From assembly GCF_005144415.1 (NCBI RefSeq), contig NZ_SWJE01000014.1:165777-229776 (forward strand): a stretch of 64,000 bases of DNA, read 5' to 3'. Origin of the DNA: Trinickia terrae (GTDB lineage: Bacteria; Pseudomonadota; Gammaproteobacteria; Burkholderiales; Burkholderiaceae). Of this stretch, positions 18,227 through 26,127 are shown piece after piece (position 1 is the first letter of the stretch; the number at the start of each line of letters is the position of its first letter). The position numbers and the translations under genes were made by a program. The notes below the pieces were generated by a model. That model was not told the origin of the DNA. It was given only the letters and a program-made list of their open reading frames with translations, and ran no database searches.

Positions 18227-18813
18227 CGATCAAACGCTTTTTTCCGCTACGGCTCGCGGCCGCGCTCTGGATCGCGCTGACCCTTTGCCTCGCCGCAGCC
18301 GGGCCCGCGTGCGCCGATCCGATCTCCGTGCAGCGCGCCTCGCTGCAAGCGGACGGTACCGGCTGGAACCTCGACGCCCGCTTCGATTTCGAGCTCAACA
18401 GCAGCCTCGAAGACGCCGTCAACAAAGGCATCCCGCTCTACTTCACGACCGATTTCGAATTGAGCCGTCCGCGCTGGTACTGGTTCGACGAGCAGCCCGT
18501 GTCCGTGTCGCAGACCATCCGCCTGTCGTTCCAGCCGCTCACGCGCGAGTACCGCGTGTCGAGCGGCGGCTTGCAGCTCGGTTTTTCGTCGCTCGACGAG
18601 GCGCTCTCGGTCATCAAGCACGTGACGTCGTGGCACGTGATCGACCGCAATCAGGTGCAGCCGGGCGACACCTACAACGCGTCCGTACGGATGCAGCTCG
18701 ATACCGCGCTAATGCCTAAGCCGTTCCAGGTCGATGCGGTCAACAACCGCGACTGGGCGCTCGCTTCCGACTGGAAGCGCTTTAACTTCACGGTGGCTGA
18801 ACGTGCTAAATAG
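18223..18813 (+). CDS. DUF4390 secreted protein
   Basis: 196 residues, function unknown. It matches the DUF4390 family found next to NtrY-like kinases in beta-proteobacteria. A signal peptide is clear: KR near the start, a hydrophobic core (about residues 10-25) and an Ala-x-Ala end near ACADP (residue 30), so the mature protein is periplasmic. The rest is beta-rich with several Trp and Tyr. It starts with GTG overlapping the rsmB stop by 4 nt and its own end overlaps the kinase start by 11 nt, so translation of all three is coupled. Position suggests a periplasmic partner of the NtrY-like sensor (inference). Confidence 0.88.
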   Translation: MTIKRFFPLRLAAALWIALTLCLAAAGPACADPISVQRASLQADGTGWNLDARFDFELNSSLEDAVNKGIPLYFTTDFELSRPRWYWFDEQPVSVSQTIRLSFQPLTREYRVSSGGLQLGFSSLDEALSVIKHVTSWHVIDRNQVQPGDTYNASVRMQLDTALMPKPFQVDAVNNRDWALASDWKRFNFTVAERAK

Positions 18814-21205
18814 AGTCCGCCGATCCGTGGGAGCGAAGGGCGTCGTCGTGCGGCTGCTCGTGTCGACGGTCGCCGTCACCGCGATCCTGCTCCTCGTGCT
18901 GCTCGCCGCCGCGAGCGCCAACACCGAATTCTTCGACCGCTACTACTCGTGGCTCTACGCAGCCAACATCGTGGTCGCGCTGATCTTCCTGCTCGTGGTC
19001 GTGACGCTCGTCGTGATGATCGTCGCGCGCTTGCGCAAGGGCAAGTTCGGCACGAGGCTGCTCGCGAAGCTCGCGATCTTCTTTGCGCTCGTTGGCGTGG
19101 TGCCGGGCGGCATCATCTACATCGTGTCGTATCAGTTCGTGTCGCGCAGCATCGAATCGTGGTTCGACGTCAACGTCGAGACCGCGCTGACATCCGGCCT
19201 GAACCTGGGGCGGGGCATGCTCGACGCGTCGCTGTCGGACTTGCAGACGAAGGGCCGCATGATGGCCGAGCAGCTCGCGAGCACGGATCCTTCGAGCATG
19301 ACGCTCACGCTCTTGCGTCTGCGCGACCAGTTCGGCGTGCAGGACGCGACGCTCGTCGAAACGGTGCGCACGGTCTCGGGCGCGACGCCGGAGCTGCACG
19401 TCGTCGCTCAGGCGACGAGCAATTACGCCGCGCTCGTGCCCGACGACTTGCCGACGCAGCTAATGCTCAACCAGGCGCGCGGCCGTGGTTATGCGGCGAT
19501 CGAAGGCGAGGTCGATGGCGACGCGAATTCGAAAGGCGCCTTGCGCTTGCGCATCGTGCAGCGCATTCCGGATTCGAGCACGTCGCTCCTGCAGCCGGCC
19601 GAACGCTTCCTGCAATTGACGCAGCCCGTTTCGCCTACGCTCGCGCGCAACGCCGATGCCGTGCAGCGCGCCTATCGCGAGTATCAGGAGAAGGCGCTCG
19701 GCCGCACCGGCTTGCGCAAGATGTACATCGGCACGCTGACGCTCGCGCTTTTTCTCGCGACCTTCATCGCGATGATGCTGGCGCTCGCGCTCGGCAACCA
19801 GCTCGCGCGGCCGCTGTTCCTGCTCGCGCAAGGGACCAAGGAAGTGACCGAGGGCGACTACACGCCGAAGCGCGAAATCAAGTCGCGCGACGAGCTCGGC
19901 TTTCTCACCCAGTCGTTCAATGCGATGACGCGCCAGCTTTCCGAGGCGCGCGCCGCCGTCGAGAAGAACCGCGTGGCGCTCGAGCATTCGAAGGCGTATC
20001 TCGAGAGCATCCTCGCGAATCTGACGGCCGGCGTGTTCGTGTTCGATCGCCAGTTCCGCCTGACGACAGCCAACCGCGGTGCCGAGCGCATCTTCCGGCA
20101 GCCGTTCCAATCGATGCTGGGCGCTTCGCTCGATCACATCGGCGTGCTGGCCGAGTTCGGCGCGCTGGTGAAGAAGGCGTTTGCCGACCGCGATGCGGCG
20201 AGCACCAACGGCATGGCCGACGACGGCCACTGGCAGCAGCAGTTCGCGGTGCCGGTCGCGGGCGAGACCGAGCCGCTGACACTGCTCGTGCGCGGGGCGC
20301 GGCTCGTGTCGAGCACCGAGAACATCGAGGACGTGCAGACGGCGGGCTATGTCGTCGTGTTCGACGACATCTCCGACGTGATCTCGGCGCAGCGCTCGGT
20401 TGCATGGGGCGAAGTCGCGCGTCGTCTCGCGCACGAGATCAAGAACCCGCTCACGCCGATCCAGCTCTCCGCCGAACGCCTGCAGATGAAGCTCGCCGAC
20501 AAGCTCGCGCCGCCCGACGCCGACGTCCTGAAGCGTGGCGCGACGACCATCGTGAACCAGGTCGCGGCGATGAAGCAGATGGTCGACGATTTCCGCGAAT
20601 ACGCGCGCACGCCGCCCGCGGTGCTCGGGAATCTGCAGCTCAATGAGCTGGTGTCGGAAGTGCTGACGCTCTACGGCATCGAGGAGGGCAAGAGCGCGAT
20701 CCGCGTGGAGCTTTCCGAGCTGCCCGTGATTCGCGGCGATGCCACGCAGCTTCGTCAGGTGATTCACAACTTGCTGCAAAACGCGCAGGACGCGGTGGCC
20801 GATGTCGAAAATCCGCGTGTTTTGCTCGAAACCAAGACAGTAGAATATGGCGACCCCGACGTGGACGGCACCGTGCGCGTCGCCGTGCGCCTGACCGTCT
20901 CGGACAACGGTGCGGGCTTCCCCGCGCGCATCCTGACGCGCGCGTTCGAACCTTACGTGACGACGAAGGCCAAAGGGACGGGACTCGGTCTCGCCACGGT
21001 CAAGAAGATCGTCGATGAACATGGCGCACGCATCGACATTCGCAACCGCGTGAAAGCGGGCGACGTGATCGAAGGGGCGCAGATCTCGATACTGTTTCTC
21101 CAGATGGCAGACGATGGCGCTTCGCCCGGTGCGGAGCACGCGCCATCGCACGGCGCCCGGGCGCCGGGAAACACAAAAGCAATAGTGCAGACAAGGGCAG
21201 CGTAA
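18803..21205 (+). CDS. NtrY-like membrane histidine kinase
   Basis: Sensor kinase of the NtrY type, implicated elsewhere in nitrogen, redox or envelope regulation. 800 residues from the chosen GTG at 18803, which has GGTGG upstream and lies within the end of the DUF4390 gene; an in-frame ATG at 18734 is the alternative. Three or more membrane segments lie in residues 15-110. A periplasmic stretch follows to about 300, then another membrane segment, a HAMP domain, a PAS domain (about 400-510), and HisKA with H-box RLAHEIKNPLTPIQ. The HATPase has N, G1 (DNGAGFP) and G2 (GTGLGLATVKK) boxes. The response regulator starts on the base after its stop. Confidence 0.92.
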   Translation: MLNRVRRSVGAKGVVVRLLVSTVAVTAILLLVLLAAASANTEFFDRYYSWLYAANIVVALIFLLVVVTLVVMIVARLRKGKFGTRLLAKLAIFFALVGVVPGGIIYIVSYQFVSRSIESWFDVNVETALTSGLNLGRGMLDASLSDLQTKGRMMAEQLASTDPSSMTLTLLRLRDQFGVQDATLVETVRTVSGATPELHVVAQATSNYAALVPDDLPTQLMLNQARGRGYAAIEGEVDGDANSKGALRLRIVQRIPDSSTSLLQPAERFLQLTQPVSPTLARNADAVQRAYREYQEKALGRTGLRKMYIGTLTLALFLATFIAMMLALALGNQLARPLFLLAQGTKEVTEGDYTPKREIKSRDELGFLTQSFNAMTRQLSEARAAVEKNRVALEHSKAYLESILANLTAGVFVFDRQFRLTTANRGAERIFRQPFQSMLGASLDHIGVLAEFGALVKKAFADRDAASTNGMADDGHWQQQFAVPVAGETEPLTLLVRGARLVSSTENIEDVQTAGYVVVFDDISDVISAQRSVAWGEVARRLAHEIKNPLTPIQLSAERLQMKLADKLAPPDADVLKRGATTIVNQVAAMKQMVDDFREYARTPPAVLGNLQLNELVSEVLTLYGIEEGKSAIRVELSELPVIRGDATQLRQVIHNLLQNAQDAVADVENPRVLLETKTVEYGDPDVDGTVRVAVRLTVSDNGAGFPARILTRAFEPYVTTKAKGTGLGLATVKKIVDEHGARIDIRNRVKAGDVIEGAQISILFLQMADDGASPGAEHAPSHGARAPGNTKAIVQTRAA

Positions 21206-21895
21206 ATGGCAACCATCCTGGTGGTAGATGATGAAATGGGCATCCGGGAATTGCTCTCGGAGATCCTCGCCGACGAAGGACACCTCGTGGAGGTCGCGGA
21301 AAACGCGCAGCAGGCGCGCGATTTCCGTTTGCGTCAGGCGCCTGATCTGGTGCTGCTCGACATCTGGATGCCCGACACCGACGGCGTCACGCTGCTCAAG
21401 GAGTGGGCGGGGCAGGGGCAGCTCACGATGCCCGTCATCATGATGTCCGGCCACGCGACGATCGATACGGCGGTCGAGGCGACGAAAATCGGCGCGCTGA
21501 ATTTCCTCGAAAAGCCGATCGCGCTGCAGAAGCTGCTGAAGGCCGTGGAGCAGGGGCTGGCGCGCGGCGGGGCGGCGCTGCCCGTGGGCGGCGCCGCGGC
21601 CAAGCCGGCGGCGCCCGTCAACTCCGCGGCGATCGCCTCGGCGGCGGCGCTGCCGATGGCCGGCGCGGAGAATGGCGCAAGCGGCGGCCTGCCCGCCCAG
21701 ACGGCGTCGATCTCGTTCGACATTCCGTTGCGCGACGCGCGCGATGCATTCGAGCGCGCGTACTTCGAATATCACCTCGCGCGCGAGAACGGCAGCATGA
21801 CGCGCGTTGCGGAGAAAACCGGGCTTGAGCGCACGCACCTGTATCGCAAGCTCAAGCAGCTTGGCGTCGACCTCGGCAAGAACAAGGGAGAATAA
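21206..21895 (+). CDS. NtrX-like response regulator lacking the AAA+ domain
   Basis: 229 residues, about half of a typical NtrX. A receiver domain (residues 1-118) holds phosphoacceptor Asp52 (LLDIWMPD) and conserved Lys103. A low-complexity Ala/Gly/Pro linker (about 120-170) then replaces the central sigma-54-activating AAA+ ATPase; no Walker A or GAFTGA motif is present. A Fis-type helix-turn-helix follows (about 180-225, MTRVAEKTGLERTHLYRKL). It can thus bind DNA when phosphorylated by the adjacent kinase but cannot drive sigma-54 open-complex formation as NtrC-type activators do. The ATG directly abuts the kinase stop. The deletion is clean, in frame and within low-complexity sequence. 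Confidence 0.92.
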   Translation: MATILVVDDEMGIRELLSEILADEGHLVEVAENAQQARDFRLRQAPDLVLLDIWMPDTDGVTLLKEWAGQGQLTMPVIMMSGHATIDTAVEATKIGALNFLEKPIALQKLLKAVEQGLARGGAALPVGGAAAKPAAPVNSAAIASAAALPMAGAENGASGGLPAQTASISFDIPLRDARDAFERAYFEYHLARENGSMTRVAEKTGLERTHLYRKLKQLGVDLGKNKGE

Positions 21896-21911
21896 ATCTT
21901 CGAAAAAGGGC

Positions 21912-21940
21912 TTGAGGACGGCAAAAACCCTTGCTATACT
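21912..21940 (+). promoter_or_regulatory. Sigma-70 promoter of tRNA-Phe
   Basis: -35 TTGAGG (21912-21917), 17-bp spacer, -10 TATACT (21935-21940). Predicted start near 21947, a few bases before the mature tRNA. Confidence 0.72.
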
Positions 21941-21953
21941 CTCGCTTCTTCGT

Positions 21954-22029
21954 GGCCCGGTAGCTCAGTTGGTAGAGCAGCGGATTGAAAATCCGCGTGT
22001 CGGTGGTTCGATTCCGCCCCAGGCCACCA
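21954..22029 (+). tRNA. tRNA-Phe (anticodon GAA)
   Basis: 76-nt cloverleaf with encoded CCA. The D arm is GCTCAGTTGGTAGAGC, the anticodon loop TTGAAAA (anticodon GAA) and the T loop TTCGATT. The acceptor GGCCCGG pairs with CCAGGCC, leaving a C5-A68 mismatch (bases 21958 and 22021). A terminator follows after 9 nt, so it is a single-gene transcript. Confidence 0.97.
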
Positions 22030-22038
22030 GCAGTATCC

Positions 22039-22072
22039 AACCCCAAGAATCGCGAGGTTCTTGGGGTTTTTC
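22039..22072 (+). terminator. Intrinsic terminator of tRNA-Phe
   Basis: An 11-bp stem (AACCCCAAGAA with TTCTTGGGGTT) and an 8-nt loop, running into a T-run. Confidence 0.88.
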
Positions 22073-22122
22073 GTATGTCGACCCGAGTTGACGCTTCAGC
22101 TGTCGGCCGGAGTTGGTGCTTC

Positions 22123-22168
22123 AGCACTTACTCCGGCCCCATGCCGAGCACTTACTCGGGTCCCATGC
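22123..22168 (+). repeat. Imperfect 22-bp direct repeat
   Basis: AGCACTTACTC is shared, and the two 22-bp copies (22123-22144 and 22147-22168) match at 20 of 22 positions with 2 nt between them. A related GCTTCAGC motif occurs twice just upstream (22093-22100 and 22118-22125). Multiple short repeats are known at ends of IS21-family elements, so a relic IS end is possible (inference). Confidence 0.5.
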
Positions 22169-22262
22169 AAGGCTGGCGAGCGCATCAGTTGATGAGCGCG
22201 AGCCGGGCGGCAGGCAGAGGCCAGCGCCATTCCAAGACGACATGATAAAATCTTGCAATTAC

Positions 22263-22298
22263 AAGGACTTGCCGCATGTGTCCCGCAAGTCCTTTTTT
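22263..22298 (+). terminator. Orphan intrinsic terminator
   Basis: 10-bp perfect stem (AAGGACTTGC 22263-22272 with GCAAGTCCTT 22285-22294) followed by six T. No gene precedes it: a TAAAAT -10-like element lies at 22246-22251, too close for a normal transcript. It may end an unseen small RNA or be left from a lost gene. Confidence 0.6.
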
Positions 22299-22499
22299 GT
22301 TTGCGGCAGCGGATTTCGCTGCGTGCTCGTCTCCTGGCCAGCTTGATGCGTCGCGTCGCAGCCGGCGATCAGCGGTATAAGCGGCGCGCCGCCTGACGCA
22401 AAACGGTGCGACCTATACTGCTTGAGCCGGCACCGCCGGCACGCGTTGCCGCACCGCGCCGTGCGCGACGCGAGCCCTCATCACTCTTGGAGTTTCACG

Positions 22500-23231
22500 G
22501 TGACTCGGACAGACGCTAAGAACAGCGCGCTCGTGTTGTTTTCCGGCGGCCAGGATTCGGCCACTTGCCTCGCATGGGCGCTCGATCGCTATGAGACGGT
22601 CGAGACGCTCGGCTTCGATTACGGTCAGCGGCACCGCGTCGAGCTCGAATGCCGCGAAGGTTTTCGCAGCGCGATCGCGCGCACGTTTCCCGCTTGGGGC
22701 GCGCGGCTCGGCGACGATCACATGATCGATCTGTCCGTGCTAGGCTCGATCAGCGATACCGCGATGACGCGCGAAATCCAGATCGAGGCCACGGCGAACG
22801 GTCTGCCGAATACCTTCGTGCCGGGCCGCAACCTGATGTTCATGACGATCGCCGCAGCGATCGCCTATCGGCGCGGACTGCGGGTGCTGGTCGGCGGCAT
22901 GTGCGAGACGGATTTCTCGGGCTATCCCGATTGCCGCGACGATACGATGAAGGCGCTGCAAGTCGCGCTGAATCTCGGCATGGACAGCCGATTCGTGCTG
23001 GAAACGCCGCTGATGTGGCTCGACAAGGCCGATACCTGGCGTCTCGCGCAGGAGTTGGGCGGCGATGCGCTCGTCGAGCTGGTGCGCGTCGAGACGCATA
23101 CTTGCTATGTCGGCGAGCGCGCCGAATTGCACGACTGGGGTTTCGGCTGCGGCGAATGTCCGGCGTGCCGTTTGCGCAAGCGCGGCTACGAGGCGTTTCT
23201 CGCGGGCGAGAAAGTGACCGAGCCGGTTTGA
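22500..23231 (+). CDS. queC: 7-cyano-7-deazaguanine synthase QueC
   Basis: Converts 7-carboxy-7-deazaguanine to preQ0 with ammonia and ATP, in queuosine biosynthesis. 243 residues from GTG at 22500, which has TTGGAG about 8 nt upstream; the frame opens earlier but has no family character. The PP-loop ATP-binding motif SGGQDS is at residues 15-20. A C-terminal zinc site is formed by a Cys cluster ([14 protein letters not shown]). It heads the queC-queE-queD operon, with 33 nt to queE. Confidence 0.95.
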   Translation: MTRTDAKNSALVLFSGGQDSATCLAWALDRYETVETLGFDYGQRHRVELECREGFRSAIARTFPAWGARLGDDHMIDLSVLGSISDTAMTREIQIEATANGLPNTFVPGRNLMFMTIAAAIAYRRGLRVLVGGMCETDFSGYPDCRDDTMKALQVALNLGMDSRFVLETPLMWLDKADTWRLAQELGGDALVELVRVETHTCYVGERAELHDWGFGCGECPACRLRKRGYEAFLAGEKVTEPV

Positions 23232-23264
23232 TCGGCCACGGTCGAGAACGACACAGAGAGCAGC

Positions 23265-23897
23265 ATGACATACGCAGTCAAGGAAATCTTCTACACGTTG
23301 CAGGGCGAAGGCACCAATGCCGGCCGCCCTGCCGTGTTTTGCCGGTTCGCCGGCTGCAATCTGTGGTCGGGCCGCGAGGAAGACCGTGCGGAGGCAGTGT
23401 GCCGCTTCTGCGATACCGACTTCGTCGGCACCGACGGCGAGAACGGCGGCAAGTACAAGAGTGCGGATGAACTGGTCGCGCTGATTGCGTCGCTGTGGCC
23501 CGAGGGCGAGGGGCATCGCTTCGTCGTCTGCACCGGCGGCGAGCCGATGCTGCAGATAGACCCGCCGTTCGTCGATGCTTTGCATGCGGCCGGCTTCGAG
23601 ATCGCGATCGAGACGAATGGCTCGCTGCCGGTGCTCGAGACGATCGACTGGATCTGCGTGAGCCCGAAGGCCGATGCGCCGCTCGTCGTCACCAAGGGCA
23701 ACGAGTTGAAGGTGGTGATTCCGCAGGAGAACCAGCGCCTCGCCGACTACGCGAAGCTCGATTTCGACCACTTCCTCGTCCAGCCGATGGACGGCCCGTC
23801 GCGCGATCTCAACACCAAGCTCGCGATCGACTGGTGCAAGCGCCACCCGCAATGGCGTTTGTCGATGCAAACCCACAAGTACCTGAATATTCCGTGA
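23265..23897 (+). CDS. queE: 7-carboxy-7-deazaguanine synthase QueE
   Basis: Radical-SAM enzyme making 7-carboxy-7-deazaguanine from 6-carboxytetrahydropterin, the second step of the pathway. 210 residues. The 4Fe-4S cysteines are Cys31, Cys46 and Cys49, giving a CX14CX2C pattern in place of the classical CX3CX2C; this expanded spacing is known from the structurally studied Burkholderia multivorans QueE. The glycine-rich TGGEPM segment for SAM binding is present. It lies between queC and queD, 7 nt before the latter. Confidence 0.94.
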   Translation: MTYAVKEIFYTLQGEGTNAGRPAVFCRFAGCNLWSGREEDRAEAVCRFCDTDFVGTDGENGGKYKSADELVALIASLWPEGEGHRFVVCTGGEPMLQIDPPFVDALHAAGFEIAIETNGSLPVLETIDWICVSPKADAPLVVTKGNELKVVIPQENQRLADYAKLDFDHFLVQPMDGPSRDLNTKLAIDWCKRHPQWRLSMQTHKYLNIP

Positions 23898-23904
23898 CCC
23901 TGCC

Positions 23905-24351
23905 GTGCTGACGATTACCCGAAAACTCGAATTCGACGCGGGCCACCGCATTCCTGACCACCGCAGCCAGTGCCGCAACCTGCATGGGCACCGCTACGTG
24001 ATCGAAATCACGCTGCAAGGCGACGTGGTCGAAACGGAAGGCGCGCCGGACCGCGGCATGGTGATGGACTTCGCCGACGTCAAATCGCTGGCGATGGAGC
24101 ATCTCGTCAATCGCTGGGATCACGCGTTCCTCGTCTTCGAGGGCGATACGAAGGTGCGCGAGTTTCTCGATTCGATGCCAGGCCACAAGACCGTGGTGCT
24201 CGATCGCATTCCCACTGTCGAGAACCTCGCGGCGGTCGCGTTCGACGTGCTTGCGAATGTCTACGACGCGCACTACGGCGTGAACCTGCGTCTGCACCGT
24301 GTGCGTCTCTACGAAACGCCGAATTGCTGGGCCGACGTGGTCCGCGGCTGA
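23905..24351 (+). CDS. queD: 6-carboxy-5,6,7,8-tetrahydropterin synthase QueD
   Basis: Makes 6-carboxytetrahydropterin from dihydroneopterin triphosphate, the first committed step of queuosine synthesis. 148 residues of the tunnelling-fold PTPS family. Zinc ligands are His14, His27 and His29 (CRNLHGHRY), with catalytic Cys23 next to them. Start is GTG at 23905, 7 nt after queE. With queC and queE this gives the whole GTP-derived route to preQ0 apart from FolE; queF and tgt are not in the window. Confidence 0.94.
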   Translation: MLTITRKLEFDAGHRIPDHRSQCRNLHGHRYVIEITLQGDVVETEGAPDRGMVMDFADVKSLAMEHLVNRWDHAFLVFEGDTKVREFLDSMPGHKTVVLDRIPTVENLAAVAFDVLANVYDAHYGVNLRLHRVRLYETPNCWADVVRG

Positions 24352-24381
24352 GCCGTTTTTGGCACGGTATGATCGCTCCTA

Positions 24382-24414
24382 CATGAGCGCGCCGGTCCGC
24401 CCGGCGCGCTCATG
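24382..24414 (+). terminator. Perfect 14-bp stem-loop after queD
   Basis: CATGAGCGCGCCGG (24382-24395) pairs fully with CCGGCGCGCTCATG (24401-24414), with loop TCCGC. It lacks a following T-run, so it may be a weak terminator or an mRNA-stabilising hairpin that ends the que operon. Confidence 0.5.
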
Positions 24415-24533
24415 AATAAAACCACGGAGCGACACATGCCGGAGACCTTGGTCCCAAGCGGGACAAACGGGCGAAAAGCCCGCCTCGTCGGGCGCATTGC
24501 GTGCTGCATCGCGCACGCGCGAGGAGTGCGCAA

Positions 24534-25316
24534 ATGAGCGCCCTGACCAATCCCCTGAAGCAACGCCTGAAGGAAGCCGACCCGCTGTATGGGCTCTGGC
24601 TATCGCTCGGCAGCGAGAATGCGGCCGAGGCGCTTGCGCATGCCGGCTTCGACTGGCTTTGCATCGACATGGAGCACGCGCCGAACGATTCCGGCGACGT
24701 CACGGCGCAGTTGCGCGCGATCGCTGCCGCGCATTTGCCGAGCGAGCCCGTCGTGCGCGTTCCAGCCAAGGACCCGTGGCTCGTGAAGCGCGTGCTCGAC
24801 GCGGGCGCGCGCACGATCATGTTCCCGAACATCGAAACGGCTGACGAGGCTGCGCACGCGGTCCGCCTCACACAGTACCCGCACGCGGATTCGCCCGATG
24901 GGCTGCGCGGCGTCGCCGGCGTGGTGCGGGCAGCGGCGTTCGGCATGCGCCGCGACTACGCGCTGACGGCCAATGCGCAGATCGCGACGATCGTGCAGAT
25001 CGAGTCGGCGCGCGCGCTCGAAAACGTCGACTCGATTGCGGCGACGCCGGGCGTCGATTGCCTGTTCGTCGGTCCTGGCGATTTGTCCGCGAGCCTGGGC
25101 CATCTTGGCGATGCGCGGCACCCCGACGTGCAGGCAGCGATCGCGCGGATCGCGGACGCGGCGCAGCGCGCCGGCGTCGCCGCGGGCATTTTCGCGCTCG
25201 ATAGCGCCGGCGCGCGCCAATATCGCGACGCCGGCTTTCGTTTCATCGCGCTCGGCGCCGACGTCGTCTGGCTGCTGCGCGCAACGCGTCAAGCGTTACA
25301 GGAGGTGCGGTCATGA
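24534..25316 (+). CDS. HpcH/HpaI-family aldolase
   Basis: 260-residue class II pyruvate-dependent aldolase of the HpcH/HpaI family, which cleaves 4-hydroxy-2-oxo acids to pyruvate and an aldehyde. Seen are GLWLSLGS near the N-terminus, the catalytic-base region DMEHAPND, the phosphate/pyruvate segment VRVPAKDPWLVKRVLDAGA, metal ligands in QIESARALENVD, and the GPGDLSASLG motif. GAGGAG 8 nt upstream supports the ATG at 24534. Its end overlaps the Sel1 gene start by 4 nt, so the two are translationally coupled. The pathway is unclear because no aromatic-degradation genes are nearby. Confidence 0.9.
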   Translation: MSALTNPLKQRLKEADPLYGLWLSLGSENAAEALAHAGFDWLCIDMEHAPNDSGDVTAQLRAIAAAHLPSEPVVRVPAKDPWLVKRVLDAGARTIMFPNIETADEAAHAVRLTQYPHADSPDGLRGVAGVVRAAAFGMRRDYALTANAQIATIVQIESARALENVDSIAATPGVDCLFVGPGDLSASLGHLGDARHPDVQAAIARIADAAQRAGVAAGIFALDSAGARQYRDAGFRFIALGADVVWLLRATRQALQEVRS

Positions 25317-26050
25317 ACAAACGAGAAAAGGCGCGGGCGAAGGCGGCTCGGGCCGCGATGGCCCAGCCCATCTCGGCCTGGGTGGGCCTCGCGCTGTGCG
25401 GCATGCTGGCGATGAGCGGCGCGGCCCATGCGCAGACAGTGAAGCAGGAGGCCCCCGACGCGGAAACGCAGACGGCCGTCGCCGATTACAACGCCGGCAA
25501 TCTTCCCGTTGCGCTCAAGGAGTTCCGGGACGCCGCCGAGCGCGGCAGCCGGCTCGCCGAATTCAACTACGCGATGATGCTGCTGAACGGCGAGGGGACG
25601 AAGGCGAACGTCGACGAAGGCAAGAAGTGGCTCAAGAAGGCTGCTGACGCGAACATGTCGCACGCGCAGTACGTGTACGGCAAGATGTACGACGATGGCG
25701 ATTTCGTCGTGCGCGATCCGGCCGAGGCGCATCGCTGGTTCCTGAAGGCGGCGGAGCAAGGTCACGTGCAGGCGGAGTTGGCGCTTGCGAATCAGTTTCT
25801 CGACGGACGGGGCACGTCGCGCGACAACAAGCAGGCGTTCGTCTGGTACAAGAAGGCCGCCGAAGGCGGCGACATGACCGCGCAATACGTGACGGGGTCG
25901 TTCTATGAGCTCGGCGGCGACGGCGTCGAACAGAACCTGAACGTGGCGCGCGCTTACTACGCGGCCGCGGCGGCGCAGGGCGATCCGGCAGCGCGCTTGA
26001 AGTACCAGCAGCTCAGCGCGCAGCTACAGCAGAAGGCGAAGCCGCAGTAA
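25313..26050 (+). CDS. Sel1-repeat (SLR) secreted protein
   Basis: 245 residues. A basic N-terminus and hydrophobic core end at AHAQ (about residues 38-41), a signal peptide longer than average, so the protein is probably periplasmic. The mature part is about five Sel1-like repeats: repeated A-x-x-x-Y/F-G-x-M/L-Y/L-x-x-G and W-x-x-K-A-A units such as AEFNYAMMLLNGEGT and AQYVYGKMYDDG, which form a helical protein-binding solenoid. ATG at 25313 overlaps the aldolase stop. Partner unknown. Convergent with rodA. Confidence 0.88.
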   Translation: MNKREKARAKAARAAMAQPISAWVGLALCGMLAMSGAAHAQTVKQEAPDAETQTAVADYNAGNLPVALKEFRDAAERGSRLAEFNYAMMLLNGEGTKANVDEGKKWLKKAADANMSHAQYVYGKMYDDGDFVVRDPAEAHRWFLKAAEQGHVQAELALANQFLDGRGTSRDNKQAFVWYKKAAEGGDMTAQYVTGSFYELGGDGVEQNLNVARAYYAAAAAQGDPAARLKYQQLSAQLQQKAKPQ

Positions 26051-26086
26051 CCGCCAATCGCGATCGAACCGGCAAGCGAACCCGAA

Positions 26087-26127
26087 AACGCCGCGCTGCC
26101 AGGGCCTCGAGCCCGGCGCGCGGCGTT
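26087..26127. terminator. Bidirectional stem-loop between Sel1 gene and rodA
   Basis: AACGCCGCGC (26087-26096) pairs with GCGCGGCGTT (26118-26127), with an inner GGGC/GCCC hairpin. It lies between two convergent genes and touches the rodA stop. Confidence 0.6.

Larger units (their letters stand above)
22030..22499. other. Gene-free 470-bp region between tRNA-Phe and queC
   Basis: No credible gene. In order it holds the tRNA terminator, an imperfect 22-bp direct repeat (22123-22168), a second isolated terminator (22263-22298), and the queC leader with a -10-like TATACT at 22414-22419 (weak -35 CTGACG at 22393-22398). The position next to a tRNA gene and the repeats suggest remnants of an inserted element. 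Confidence 0.6.

Noticed and set aside
19460..21838. 792-codon minus-strand open frame opposite ntrY/ntrX
   Set aside because: No motifs; the plus strand frame has all kinase and receiver motifs and coupled starts.
22244..22298. preQ1 riboswitch in front of queC
   Set aside because: The hairpin here is a plain terminator with 10 bp and six T; the short preQ1 aptamer landmarks are not present, and queC starts 200 nt further on.
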